Shown here piece by piece: positions 17,029 to 25,768 of a stretch of 64,000 nucleotides of DNA. This DNA comes from Micromonospora_J zhanjiangensis. Its GTDB lineage: Bacteria; Actinomycetota; Actinomycetes; Mycobacteriales; Micromonosporaceae. How positions within the stretch are numbered: the stretch's first letter is position 1; the number at the start of each line of letters is the position of its first letter. The notes below the pieces were generated by a model that searched no databases, had not been told where the DNA came from, and saw nothing but the letters and a program-made list of their open reading frames with translations. The stretch is from contig NZ_JBHSBN010000029.1 in assembly GCF_042650605.1 (NCBI RefSeq), forward strand, positions 16,701-80,700, written 5' to 3'. The position numbers were made by a program, and so were the translations under genes.

Positions 17029-17802
17029 ATGACGCCGGCCCGCCGACTCGGCCGCGCTGCGCTGCTGGTCGCGGTCCCGGCGCTGCTGGCCGGTTGCACC
17101 GCCGACCCGCCGCCGGCCGACCCGGCACCGCCCGCGCCGACCACGGATCCGGACGGCGCCGCCCGGGACCGGCTCGCCGCCCTCGCGGCCGCCGCACAGG
17201 ACCGCCACCTGGTCGCGCGGTACACGTTCGCCGGCGCCGACCGGCGCGACCGCACGATCTCGGTGACCGAGGCCACCGACGGCGGCTGGCGGGTGGACAT
17301 CCCCGGCGGCGCCCTCGGCGGTACGGCGGACATCGCCCTCGCCGGCACCCGGGATGGCGTCTTCCAGTGCGCGTTGCCGTCGGCCGGGCGGTCCGACCCG
17401 CCGTCCTGCGTACGGGTGGCCGGACCGGACGAGTCGGTACCGGTCGGCATCGACCCGCGGGTGCAGCACCCGTTCACCGACGCCCGTCGGGTGCTCACCG
17501 ACCGGCAGGCACCGCTGTCGGTCTCGGTCGGCCGGCCGCTGCCCGGCGTGCGCGGTTCCTGCTTCGCTGTGGAGTCGACCTCGGCCTCGGTCGACCCGCC
17601 GCTGGACGTGGGCATCTACTGCTACGACCAGGACGGCACGCTGACCGGCGCGCGGCTGACCTTCGGCACGCTGACGCTGGTCGGGACGCCGGCCGCGGCC
17701 CCGGCCTCGGTCGCCCTGCCCGGCCCGGTGGTCTCCGGCGATCCGCTCGGCCCGACCGCACCGACGCCCACCGAGGGCGAAGGCGGTACGGACGGGGGCT
17801 AG
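17029..17802 (+). CDS. Secreted lipoprotein, unknown function
   Basis: A 257-residue lipoprotein. The signal peptide MTPARRLGRAALLVAVPALL ends in a lipobox AGC with the lipidated Cys at about residue 23. The mature part has beta-strand-like segments (HLVARYTFAGADRRDRTISV, DGGWRVDIPGG) and two Cys pairs that could form disulphides. No family is recognised. The ATG at 17029 has GGGACGG just upstream; an ATG at 16969 in the same frame would give an unusually long leader. It is divergent from aspartate kinase. Confidence 0.65.
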   Translation: MTPARRLGRAALLVAVPALLAGCTADPPPADPAPPAPTTDPDGAARDRLAALAAAAQDRHLVARYTFAGADRRDRTISVTEATDGGWRVDIPGGALGGTADIALAGTRDGVFQCALPSAGRSDPPSCVRVAGPDESVPVGIDPRVQHPFTDARRVLTDRQAPLSVSVGRPLPGVRGSCFAVESTSASVDPPLDVGIYCYDQDGTLTGARLTFGTLTLVGTPAAAPASVALPGPVVSGDPLGPTAPTPTEGEGGTDGG

Positions 17803-17877
17803 CGGCAAAAGGTGTGCGAACGGACACAACGCTTTATTCCCCGCCAATGCTGGCGTCCGTGCGGCACACTCGACCCC

Positions 17878-18423
17878 ATGCCCGAGTTGCATCCGCTACT
17901 GGCGGACCGGTGGAGTCCGCGCGCCTTCGACCCGACCGCGACCGTCACCGACGACGAGTTGGCCTCGCTACTGGAGGCGGCCCGCTGGGCTCCGTCGGCC
18001 GGCGACAGCCAACCGTGGCGATTCGTCGCGGGCCGACGGGATCACGAGACGTACAAGCGGATCCTGGCCAACCTGGCCGACGGCGACCAGCGGTGGGCCG
18101 ACCGGGCCTCGGCGCTGCTGGTCGGCGCCCACCTGACCGCGACCCGGTCCGGCGCCCGGATGCCGTACGCGGCGTACGACCTCGGCCAGTCGGTGGCGCA
18201 CCTCTCGGTGCAGGCCGGCACGCTCGGCTGGTACGTACGACAGGTCACCGAGTTCGACCGGGCCGGTCTGCGCGACGACCTGGACCTGCCGGCACGGGTC
18301 GAACCACGGGTGGTGATCGCGGTCGGGCGCCCCGGCGATCCCCGGTCGCTGCCACCGGACCTGCTCCGCCGGGAGATCCAACTGCGGCGCCGGCAACCGC
18401 TGGCCGACCTGCTGCTGCGCTGA
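17878..18423 (+). CDS. Nitroreductase family protein
   Basis: A 181-residue flavin-dependent oxidoreductase of the nitroreductase family. The FMN phosphate-binding WSPRAFDPTATVTDDELASL near the N-terminus and the ARWAPSAGDSQPWRFV motif (residues 38-53) are clear, and the C-terminal half has RVEPRVVIAVGRPGD. Such enzymes use NAD(P)H to reduce nitro groups, quinones or other electrophiles; some act in cofactor chemistry. The substrate is unknown. The ATG at 17878 gives the usual family length. Confidence 0.8.
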   Translation: MPELHPLLADRWSPRAFDPTATVTDDELASLLEAARWAPSAGDSQPWRFVAGRRDHETYKRILANLADGDQRWADRASALLVGAHLTATRSGARMPYAAYDLGQSVAHLSVQAGTLGWYVRQVTEFDRAGLRDDLDLPARVEPRVVIAVGRPGDPRSLPPDLLRREIQLRRRQPLADLLLR

Positions 18424-18494
18424 GATTCGTCGCGTCCGTGCCGGGCTCGCGTCCCATTCACTGGACCACACTTTCGAGAACCCGATCAGTGACG

Positions 18495-18500
18495 TAGGGT
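18495..18500 (+). promoter_or_regulatory. -10 box TAGGGT for the leu leader
   Basis: TAGGGT in the context ACGTAGGGTC lies 10 bases before the leader-peptide ATG, which makes the leader mRNA nearly leaderless. The same ten-base string occurs before the DUF885 gene at 53326-53335. The -35 region is weak. Confidence 0.5.
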
Positions 18501-18510
18501 CACCAGAGTC

Positions 18511-18579
18511 ATGTGGCAGGCGCTTCTCCTTCCGTGCCGCGACGGGGCCCCTCGGGCCGGCACCCCGTCGCGGAGTTGA
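18511..18579 (+). CDS. leuL: Putative leucine leader peptide
   Basis: A 22-residue ORF that begins MWQALLLPCRDG and ends with TGA at 18577-18579. It has three leucine codons in a row, CTT CTC CTT, and CTT is rare in this GC-rich genome. Immediately after them is a perfect hairpin, so ribosome stalling at the Leu codons could alter RNA folding before leuA. This is the standard logic of amino-acid attenuators; regulators of this kind have been proposed upstream of leuA in other Actinobacteria. The peptide itself should have no function. Confidence 0.6.
   Translation: MWQALLLPCRDGAPRAGTPSRS
18538..18572 (+). terminator. Attenuator hairpin within the leu leader
   Basis: Two perfect 10-base arms, CGCGACGGGG at 18538-18547 and its complement at 18563-18572, flank a 15-base loop. 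They sit directly after the three Leu codons. There is no U-tract, so it may act as a pause or rho-dependent element. Confidence 0.5.
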
Positions 18580-18733
18580 CGCGCGCCGACCTCAGCCACG
18601 CCGGTCGATCGTCGATCGACCCACGAGTCACCACAGTCGCGAAACACCGCAGCGGCGCCGACGCCGTAACCTCAGTCTCGGCAGTGTCGCCGTCTCTCCG
18701 CTGACGTCACATGACCACGGGAGCACAACCGCC

Positions 18734-20494
18734 ATGGCCCAACCAGCCGGCTCAACCGACACCGATACCGATCCGATCGCTCGGCAGCGACCCAGCCGCA
18801 TGCCGTACGGGCGGTACCAGCCCTACCACCACCAGTTCCCGGTCGACCTGCCCGACCGCGGCTGGCCCACCCGCCGCGTCGAGGCTCCCCCGCGCTGGTG
18901 CGCGGTGGACCTGCGGGACGGCAACCAGGCGCTGATCGACCCGATGTCCCCCGAGCGCAAGCGCCGGATGTTCCAACTGCTGGTGCAGATGGGCTACAAG
19001 GAGATCGAGGTCGGCTTCCCGTCGGCCAGCCAGACCGACTTCGACTTCGTCCGGCAGCTCATCGAGCAGGACCTGATCCCGGACGACGTGACCATCCAGG
19101 TACTCACCCAGTGCCGGGAGCACCTGATCGACCGCACCTTCGAGTCGATCCGCGGCGCCGACCGGGCGATCGTGCACTTCTACAACTCGACCTCGATCCT
19201 GCAGCGCCGGGTGGTGTTCGGGCTGGACCGGGCCGGCATCACCGACATCGCCACCCAGGCGGCCCGGCTCTGCCAGAAGTACGCGGACATCCACACCCCG
19301 GACACCGACGTGTTCTACCAGTACTCGCCGGAGTCGTACACCGGCACCGAGCTGGACTACGCGCTGGAGATCTGCGCGGCGGTGATCGAGGTGATCGACC
19401 CGACCCCGGACCGGCCGCTGATCGTCAACCTGCCGGCCACGGTGGAGATGGCCACCCCCAACGTCTACGCCGACTCGATCGAGTGGATGCACCGGAACCT
19501 GCCCCGCCGGGCGTCGACGGTGCTCAGCCTGCACCCGCACAACGACCGCGGCACCGGCGTGGCCGCCGCCGAGCTGGGCCTGCTGGCCGGCGCCGACCGG
19601 ATCGAGGGTTGCCTGTTCGGCAACGGTGAACGCACCGGCAACGTCGACCTGGTCACCCTGGGGCTGAACCTGTTCTCCCAGGGCATCGACCCGCAGATCG
19701 ACTTCTCGAACATCGACGAGATCAAGCGGGCCGTCGAGTACTGCAACCAGCTGCCGGTGCACGAGCGGCACCCGTACGCGGGCGACCTGGTCTTCACCGC
19801 CTTCTCCGGTTCGCACCAGGACGCGATCAACAAGGGCTTCGCCGCGCTGACCGCGGCGGCCGACGCGGCCGGGGTGCCGGTCGACCAGCACCCGTGGGAG
19901 GTGCCCTACCTGCCGATCGACCCGAAGGACCTGGGTCGCACCTACGAGGCGGTCATCCGGGTCAACTCGCAGTCCGGCAAGGGCGGCGTCGCGTACATCA
20001 TGAAGGTCGAGCACCAGCTCGACCTGCCGCGCCGGTTGCAGATCGAGTTCTCCGGCGTGGTCCAGCGGGTCACCGACGCCGACGGCGGCGAGGTCGAGCC
20101 GGACCGGATGTGGCAGATCTTCGCCACCAACTACCTGGTCGACCACCAGGCCGACCCGGTGGTCACGGTGGACCGGTACAGCACCGCCACGGTGGACGGC
20201 AAGGTCGAGATCGAGGCCGACGTCGTCCCGGCCGGCGGTGACCGCCGGTCCCTGACCGCGGTCGGCAACGGCCCGATCGACGCGTACGTCAACGCGCTGC
20301 AGGAGCTGGGCATCCAGGTCCGGGTGCTGGACTACCACGAGCACGCGATGTCCTCCGGCGGCGACGCCCGGGCCGCCGCGTACGTCGAGTGCGAGGTCGA
20401 CGGTCGTACGGTCTGGGGTGTGGGCCTCGACCCGAACATCGTCACCGCCTCGATCCGGGCGGTCACCAGCGCCGTCAACCGCGCCCGCGACTGA
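18734..20494 (+). CDS. leuA: 2-isopropylmalate synthase
   Basis: A 586-residue enzyme that condenses acetyl-CoA with 2-oxoisovalerate, the first committed step of leucine synthesis. The catalytic HMGL-like barrel opens WCAVDLRDGNQALIDPMS, with the metal-binding Asp in DLRDGNQ, and later has LHPHNDRGTGVAAAELGL and GCLFGNGERTGNVDL. The C-terminal LeuA allosteric domain includes the AYVECEVDGRTVWGVGLDPN segment that senses leucine. The length suits the long actinobacterial class. Feedback by leucine and an upstream attenuator would give two levels of control. Confidence 0.95.
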   Translation: MAQPAGSTDTDTDPIARQRPSRMPYGRYQPYHHQFPVDLPDRGWPTRRVEAPPRWCAVDLRDGNQALIDPMSPERKRRMFQLLVQMGYKEIEVGFPSASQTDFDFVRQLIEQDLIPDDVTIQVLTQCREHLIDRTFESIRGADRAIVHFYNSTSILQRRVVFGLDRAGITDIATQAARLCQKYADIHTPDTDVFYQYSPESYTGTELDYALEICAAVIEVIDPTPDRPLIVNLPATVEMATPNVYADSIEWMHRNLPRRASTVLSLHPHNDRGTGVAAAELGLLAGADRIEGCLFGNGERTGNVDLVTLGLNLFSQGIDPQIDFSNIDEIKRAVEYCNQLPVHERHPYAGDLVFTAFSGSHQDAINKGFAALTAAADAAGVPVDQHPWEVPYLPIDPKDLGRTYEAVIRVNSQSGKGGVAYIMKVEHQLDLPRRLQIEFSGVVQRVTDADGGEVEPDRMWQIFATNYLVDHQADPVVTVDRYSTATVDGKVEIEADVVPAGGDRRSLTAVGNGPIDAYVNALQELGIQVRVLDYHEHAMSSGGDARAAAYVECEVDGRTVWGVGLDPNIVTASIRAVTSAVNRARD

Positions 20495-20498
20495 GCAC

Positions 20499-20536
20499 CG
20501 GGTCGGGTCCTCCGCCCCGGCGGGGGATCCGACCCG
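20499..20536. terminator. Bidirectional terminator between leuA and the NodB-GT2 gene
   Basis: Arms 20499-20510 and 20525-20536 pair over 12 bases with one G-U pair around a GC-rich loop. It lies between two convergent genes. Confidence 0.6.
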
Positions 20537-20540
20537 CGGT

Positions 20541-22718
20541 TCAGAGCCGCAGGCCCGGTGCGCTGTGCGCGGCCTGGCCGGAGCGCTGCAGCTTGTGCCA
20601 CCGCAACCGACCACCGGTCACCGCGGTGACCATCGAGTGCAGCAGCACCAGGTACATCACCTGCCGGTAGACCACCTGCTGCAACGGCAGCGCCCACAGC
20701 GGACGCAGTTTCTCCCGGTCCAGCCGGAACGCCACCACCGCCGTGACCACCTGCAGGCCGAACACGGCCAGCCAAACCACCGCCGCCTCGACCCGGTCGA
20801 GGAACAGGAAGCCGTACACCGCGAGCAGGTCCACCAGCGGCGCCAACATCGGCAGCAGCACGGTGAACAGCGCCAGCACCGGCATGCCCCGCCGGCCGAA
20901 CCGGCCCAGCCGACCTGGATCGCGCCACGCCGCACGGTGCTTCCACAGCGCCTGCATGGTGCCGTAACTCCACCGGTACCGCTGGCGCCACAACTGGGAC
21001 ACCCGGGTCGGCGCCTCGGTCCAGGACCGGGCCGTCTCCTCGTACACCACCCGCCAGCCGACCCGGTGGATGGCGATGGTCAGGTCGGTGTCCTCGGCCA
21101 GGGTGTCGTCGCTGACCCCGCCGGCACCCTCCACCGCCTCCCGCCGGTAGGCGCCCAGCGCCCCCGGGATGGTGGGAATGCAGTCGAACGCCTCGTACAA
21201 CCGGCGGTCCAGGTTGAAGCCGATCACGTACTCGATGTGCTGCCAGCGGGCGATCAGGTTGGTCCGGTTGCCCACCTTGACGTTGCCGGCGACCGCGCCC
21301 ACCCGCGGGTCGCGCATCGGCTGCACCAGCCGGCGCAGGGCGTCCGGCTCGACCACGGTGTCCCCGTCCACCATCACCAGCAGGTTGTGCCGGGACAACG
21401 CGACCCCGGTGTTCAGCGCGGCCGTCTTGCCGCCCCAGGGCACCCGGACCACCCGCACGCCGGGCAGCCGTAGCGACTCGACGATGGCGGCGGTGCCGTC
21501 GGTCGAGGCGTCGTCGACCACCACCACCTCGACCTCGGGATGGTCGCTGGCGACCAGCGAGCGGACGGTGGCCTCGATGCCCTCCTTCTCGTTGTGCGCC
21601 GGCACGATCACCGAGATCGGCGCGGTCACCGGCGGACGGTCGGCACGGGCCTCCGCCCGGCGCCGGCGGGCGTGCCGCAGGGCGTACCCGATCAACAGCG
21701 CGGTCCGGACGAACGCGAGCGAGCCGGCGACCAGCAGCAGCATGCCGAGCAGCCACACGGTGCCGTCGGCGGCCCGGACCGCCCAGACCAGCGCGGCCGC
21801 CCGCCACCGGTCCGCCGCGGTCGTCCGGACGACCGGCGCCGTCTCGCCGCGGTTCGCCAGGATCTCCCGGTACGCCTCCGAGACGGTGAGGAACCGGTAG
21901 CCGCGCTCCTTCATCTCCGGGATGAACCGGTCCAGCGCCTGTACGGTCTGCGCCCGGTCCCCGCCGGCGTCGTGCATCAGAACGGTGGCCCCGAGGCCGT
22001 CCCGCGGCGTGGCGTTGCGCACGATCGCGTCGACCCCGGGCCGTTCCCAGTCCCGGCTGTCGGTGTCGCTGAAGACGGAGAGATAACCGAGTTCGGCCGC
22101 CTCCCGGGTCACCCGCCAGGTGCCGTCGCCGATGGCGTCGTTACCGGCGGAGTAGGGCAACCGCAGCAGCCGGGTGTTCCCACCGGTGGCGTAGGTGATC
22201 GCCATCTGGGTCTGGGCGTACTCGATCCGGCGCCGCCAGGCCGGCAGGTTCTCGGTCTGCGGGTGGGTGAACGTGTGCACGCCGACCTCGTTGCCGTCGG
22301 CCGCGAGCCGCCGGGTCAGTTCGACGTTGCGGGCCACCTGGGTGCCCAGCACGAAGAAGGTGGCCCGGACGTCGTGCCGCCGCAGCACCGCCAGGATCTC
22401 CGGCGTCCACCGCGGATCCGGGCCGTCGTCGAAGGTGAGCGCGATGGTCCGGCTGGGCATCGGGTAGGAGTGGACCTCCGCGCCGACGTCCACGATCGGC
22501 CCGCCCTCGACCGCCGCCGCCGGCACCGTCCGCTGGCTCTGCTCCCCCCGTTCCTGGTCCGGTTTGAACTCGGCGCTCACGTACGCCTCGACGAACAGCA
22601 GGTTGACCAGCAGGATCAGCAGCATCGTGCCGATGACGAACCGCTTGCGCGGCAGCCACCGCCGGGCCGGACGGGTGGGTGTCGACGCGGAGCTGGCGCT
22701 GCTCGGGAAGACCGTCAC
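20541..22718 (-). CDS. Bifunctional polysaccharide deacetylase / GT2 synthase
   Basis: A 725-residue membrane protein joining two enzymes. After an N-terminal membrane helix (near residues 25-45) there is a NodB deacetylase domain with TFDDGPDPRWTP and the metal-binding HTFTHPQTENLP, then a membrane segment, then a processive GT2 synthase domain with VIVPAHNEKEGI, VVVDDASTDG, VMVDGDTVV, EDTDL and QRYRWSYGTM, followed by C-terminal helices. The design matches MatB of Streptomyces, which makes a surface poly-GlcNAc-type glycan, and chitin or hyaluronan synthases. It should polymerise GlcNAc-like sugar and partly deacetylate it during export. The GTG at 22718 overlaps the upstream stop (GTGA). 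Confidence 0.85.
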   Translation of the reverse strand: MTVFPSSASSASTPTRPARRWLPRKRFVIGTMLLILLVNLLFVEAYVSAEFKPDQERGEQSQRTVPAAAVEGGPIVDVGAEVHSYPMPSRTIALTFDDGPDPRWTPEILAVLRRHDVRATFFVLGTQVARNVELTRRLAADGNEVGVHTFTHPQTENLPAWRRRIEYAQTQMAITYATGGNTRLLRLPYSAGNDAIGDGTWRVTREAAELGYLSVFSDTDSRDWERPGVDAIVRNATPRDGLGATVLMHDAGGDRAQTVQALDRFIPEMKERGYRFLTVSEAYREILANRGETAPVVRTTAADRWRAAALVWAVRAADGTVWLLGMLLLVAGSLAFVRTALLIGYALRHARRRRAEARADRPPVTAPISVIVPAHNEKEGIEATVRSLVASDHPEVEVVVVDDASTDGTAAIVESLRLPGVRVVRVPWGGKTAALNTGVALSRHNLLVMVDGDTVVEPDALRRLVQPMRDPRVGAVAGNVKVGNRTNLIARWQHIEYVIGFNLDRRLYEAFDCIPTIPGALGAYRREAVEGAGGVSDDTLAEDTDLTIAIHRVGWRVVYEETARSWTEAPTRVSQLWRQRYRWSYGTMQALWKHRAAWRDPGRLGRFGRRGMPVLALFTVLLPMLAPLVDLLAVYGFLFLDRVEAAVVWLAVFGLQVVTAVVAFRLDREKLRPLWALPLQQVVYRQVMYLVLLHSMVTAVTGGRLRWHKLQRSGQAAHSAPGLRL

Positions 22719-23167
22719 CGACCGTTCCCGAGGTCCAACGCACCGCCGGAGCCGAGCTGGCTCAGCCAGAGCACCCCGATCAGCGCCACGCAGAGCAGCG
22801 CCACCACGATCGCCGCCGCCACCAGCAGCCGATGGCGACGACCGCTGTCGTCCACGAAGACCGGCGCGGTGACCCGCACCGGGTTCAGCACCGAGGTGCG
22901 TTCCATCGCCTCGGGCACCCGGGCCACCGCCAACCGGGCGCCCTCGGCGAAGGCGTGCTTGGGCAGCAGCGTGGTACGGCCCAGGTCGTCGTCCTCGACC
23001 GGGCGCCGCTGCCCGGGAATCTGCCAACTCTGCGTCTGGTCCGGATCGGCCCACGCCACCACGATCTGCGTCCGCTCCAGATCCGCGCGCGACAGGTCCA
23101 CCGTGTCGCCGGCCGTCTCGCCCCCCACGTTCACTTCCCTCTCACCGTTGTGCCCCACGGCCGTCAC
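22715..23167 (-). CDS. Single-pass membrane protein of a polysaccharide operon
   Basis: A 150-residue protein with an acidic, soluble N-terminal part (DLSRADLERTQIVVAWADPD) and one C-terminal membrane helix (LLVAAAIVVALLCVALIGVL) near residues 112-134. The tail after it is short. No family is certain; its place between the chitosanase-like lipoprotein and the synthase recalls the small partner MatA beside MatB, but no sequence comparison was possible. It overlaps both neighbours by four bases (ATGA upstream, GTGA downstream), so the three genes are tightly co-expressed. Confidence 0.6.
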   Translation of the reverse strand: MTAVGHNGEREVNVGGETAGDTVDLSRADLERTQIVVAWADPDQTQSWQIPGQRRPVEDDDLGRTTLLPKHAFAEGARLAVARVPEAMERTSVLNPVRVTAPVFVDDSGRRHRLLVAAAIVVALLCVALIGVLWLSQLGSGGALDLGNGR

Positions 23168-24006
23168 CGCAGCTCGTACTCGTCACCGAAGACCGTCAAC
23201 GGCACCGGCGGCGTCAGCCCATGTCGATCATCGTTGACCAGGCGACGCAGCGCCTTCACCCGGTCGACCGACTCCGCCCACACGGCGCGGGTGTCGGGGT
23301 CGTGCGCGTGGCGCAAGGTCTCCGCCCGAACGTCGAGGAAGGCCGCCAACCAGCGCTGTTCCGGCGTACCGTCGGCCGGACGACCACGGGCCGACCGGGT
23401 GGCCCGGTCGGCGAGCGCCGGCAGTCCGTCCGGATCCGCGCCCATTCCGTGTTGGACCGCGGTGTCGAACAGGACCGCCACCCCCAGGGCGGTCCGAATG
23501 CCGAGCGTGCGGGCCAGTCGCAGCGCCGGACCGTACGCGATCCGGTCGGTCGCCTGGTCCTGGATCCGGCGGAACTGTGGGTCACCCGCCGCGGCCGCCC
23601 AGGCGGCCGGGAAACCGGCCATGCCGTCGTCGCCACCGTCCGCGTCGGCGGCCAGCTCGCGCAGCCGGGGCAGGTACCGCACCAGCGGGTCACCGGGCCG
23701 GCGCTTCGCCCAGGCCGCCACCACGTCGCGGACCTCGGGACCGTCGGTGGTGAAACCGATCTTGCCGCAGGTGTACCCGCGACCGTCGTCCAGTCGCTCG
23801 ACGTAGTCGTAGCGCGGGTCCGCGGTGCCGTTCTCGAACACGCTCACCAGTTCGTCGGCGATCCGCCGCTGGACGGCCGGGAGGACGACATCGGACGGAC
23901 CGGCGACCGGCTCGGGCCACGGATCGGCCGGGGTACGGGCACAGGCCGAGACGAGCACCAGCAGCAGCCCGACCAGACCGGTGCCGCGACGCCGGATCCG
24001 GCTCAC
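23164..24006 (-). CDS. GH46 chitosanase-like lipoprotein
   Basis: A 280-residue protein with a signal peptide (MSRIRRRGTGLVGLLLVLVS) and lipobox with Cys at about residue 22. The mature part resembles GH46 chitosanases: DYVERLDDGRGYTCGKIGFT contains the catalytic acid Glu in the Y-V-E context, and the Asp in TTDGPEV is a likely second catalytic residue. Chitosanases cut partly deacetylated poly-GlcN/GlcNAc. First in the operon with a deacetylase/GT2 synthase, it is likely to trim the polymer at the cell surface. Catalytic activity is not proven, and overall divergence from characterised enzymes looks high. Confidence 0.7.
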   Translation of the reverse strand: MSRIRRRGTGLVGLLLVLVSACARTPADPWPEPVAGPSDVVLPAVQRRIADELVSVFENGTADPRYDYVERLDDGRGYTCGKIGFTTDGPEVRDVVAAWAKRRPGDPLVRYLPRLRELAADADGGDDGMAGFPAAWAAAAGDPQFRRIQDQATDRIAYGPALRLARTLGIRTALGVAVLFDTAVQHGMGADPDGLPALADRATRSARGRPADGTPEQRWLAAFLDVRAETLRHAHDPDTRAVWAESVDRVKALRRLVNDDRHGLTPPVPLTVFGDEYELR

Positions 24007-24080
24007 GGCGCGGGGTGATTCGACACGGGGATCAGCGTAGCGGTGCTTGTCAGACCCGGTCGAGGGGCGAGACGCGTCTT

Positions 24081-24103
24081 ACTGACGGGACTGCCCCGTC
24101 AGT
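24081..24103 (-). terminator. Hairpin after the MFS exporter gene
   Basis: Nine-base arms (24081-24089 and 24095-24103) with a 5-base loop lie just after the MFS gene on the minus strand and before the polysaccharide operon start. Confidence 0.5.
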
Positions 24104-24146
24104 CGATGCGGGCCGGGTCGTCCGAGTCGGTGCGGGTCGGCCCGGG

Positions 24147-25661
24147 TCAGTCGGTGCGGGCCGGCTCGTCCCGCGGGTAGGCCGGCGGGGGCAGCGACGG
24201 GCAGGGCCGGGACGGCGGTGGCTCACGTCGGGGTCGGCGCACCAGCGCGGCGGCCAGCACCGCGCTGAGGAACATCAGTCCGGCGCACCACACCATCGCG
24301 GACCGGTACGCGTGGGTCAGCTCGGCCGGCATCTCGTAGCCGGCGCCGGAGAGGCCGACCAGCAACGGCAGGGCCGCGACGGCCAGCAGACCACCGGCCC
24401 GGGACGCCGCGTTGTTGACGCCGCTGGCCACGCCCGCGTACCGGTCGGCCACCGCGCCCAGCACCGACGCGGTCAGCGGCGCCACCACCAGCGTCATGCC
24501 GAGTCCGAACAACGTCACCCCCGGCAGTACGCCGAGCCAGTACGAACCGCCCGGGGTGACCCCGCGCAGCAGCAGGAAACCGACGCCGGACAGCACCGGA
24601 CCGACGGTCAACGGCCAGCGCGGCCCGATCCGGGTGGCCAGCGCCCCGGCCTGGGCGGAGCCGACCAGCAGCAGGATCGTCAGCGGCAGGGTCGCCAACC
24701 CGGTCACCAGGGCCGAGTAGCCCACCACGTTCTGCAGGTAGACGGCGAGGAAGAAGGTCAGCCCGTTCAGCGCCGCGTACACCGTCACCGTGTAGACGTT
24801 CAGCACACTGAACAGTCGGCTGCGGAACAGCCGCGGCGGCAGCATCGCGGCGTCCTGCCGGCGTCGCTCGACGAGAACGAAGGCCACCGCCGCGGCCACC
24901 CCGACCGCCGCGGCCACCAGCACCGGCGCGGACAGCCCGTGCCGCGGCGCGTCGATCAACGCGTACGTGACGCCGGCCAACGCGAGGGCACCGAGCAGCG
25001 CGCCGGCGATGTCGAAACGGGTGCCCGGCCGCGGCGCACCGTGCCCGGCGTCCCGCCGGCCGGCGTACGGGTCCCGGCTCTCCGGCACCCACCGCAGCCC
25101 GGCGACGACCACGACCGCCGCGATCGGCAGGTTGATGAAGAAGATCCACCGCCAGGACAGCGAGTCGATCAGGTAGCCACCGATGAACGGCCCGAGCGCC
25201 GTCGACACCCCGGCCAGGCCGGACCACAGGCCGATCGCCTTGCCCCGGTCGTCATGCCGGAAGCTGCCCTGCAGGATGGCCAGCGATCCCGGGGTGAGCA
25301 GCGCGCCGCCCGCGCCCTGCAGCACCCGGGCCGCGACCAGCCACTCGATGGTCTGCGCAGCCCCGGACAGCAGGGAGGCCGCGGTGAACCACAGCACCCC
25401 GATCAGGAACATCCGCCGCCGGCCCCAGCGGTCCCCCAACGCCCCGCCCAGCAGGACGAACGCGGCGAGCATGAGCAGGTAGCCGTTCACCGTCCACTGC
25501 AGACCGCCGACCGGCGCGTGCAACTCCCGGCCGAGGTGCGGCAGCGCGACGTTGACCACGGTGGCGTCCAGGAAGACCATGCCGGAGGCGAGGATCGTGG
25601 CGAGCAGGGTGCCCCGGGCCACCGGGGTGCCCAGCCGTAGTTCGGGTGCGGTCTCGGCCAT
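24147..25661 (-). CDS. DHA2-type MFS drug exporter
   Basis: A 504-residue transporter of the 14-helix EmrB/QacA type. The first helix holds LASGMVFLDATVVNVALPHL (the motif with conserved Asp), followed by GALGDRWGRRRMFLIG (loop 2-3 motif A), RVLQGAGGALLTPGSL (motif C region) and SWRWIFFINLP. These pumps expel drugs and other amphiphiles by proton antiport. The substrate is unknown. The ATG at 25661 was preferred over a TTG at 25670, with GGAC upstream. Confidence 0.85.
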   Translation of the reverse strand: MAETAPELRLGTPVARGTLLATILASGMVFLDATVVNVALPHLGRELHAPVGGLQWTVNGYLLMLAAFVLLGGALGDRWGRRRMFLIGVLWFTAASLLSGAAQTIEWLVAARVLQGAGGALLTPGSLAILQGSFRHDDRGKAIGLWSGLAGVSTALGPFIGGYLIDSLSWRWIFFINLPIAAVVVVAGLRWVPESRDPYAGRRDAGHGAPRPGTRFDIAGALLGALALAGVTYALIDAPRHGLSAPVLVAAAVGVAAAVAFVLVERRRQDAAMLPPRLFRSRLFSVLNVYTVTVYAALNGLTFFLAVYLQNVVGYSALVTGLATLPLTILLLVGSAQAGALATRIGPRWPLTVGPVLSGVGFLLLRGVTPGGSYWLGVLPGVTLFGLGMTLVVAPLTASVLGAVADRYAGVASGVNNAASRAGGLLAVAALPLLVGLSGAGYEMPAELTHAYRSAMVWCAGLMFLSAVLAAALVRRPRREPPPSRPCPSLPPPAYPRDEPARTD

Positions 25662-25768
25662 GTCGTCCAATCTGCCCTGCGCCCGCGATGATAGTCGCGA
25701 AACGCCGAAATCGGCCGCGTATCCCCGACCGTGTTGGTCTGAGGCGGCAAGCTGGGTATGTGCACATC

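Larger units (their letters stand above)
18424..18733 (+). promoter_or_regulatory. leuA leader region with attenuator
   Basis: This gap holds the promoter (-10 TAGGGT at 18495-18500), the leader peptide at 18511-18579, a strong hairpin inside the leader gene (18538-18572), a second dyad of 9-base arms at 18603-18621 and the leuA ribosome site GGGAG about 9 bases before the start. The layout fits leucine-dependent ribosome-mediated attenuation. Confidence 0.6.

Noticed and set aside
14408..17032. An 874-residue plus-strand open frame
   Set aside because: It is antisense to asd and aspartate kinase and has no recognisable domain.
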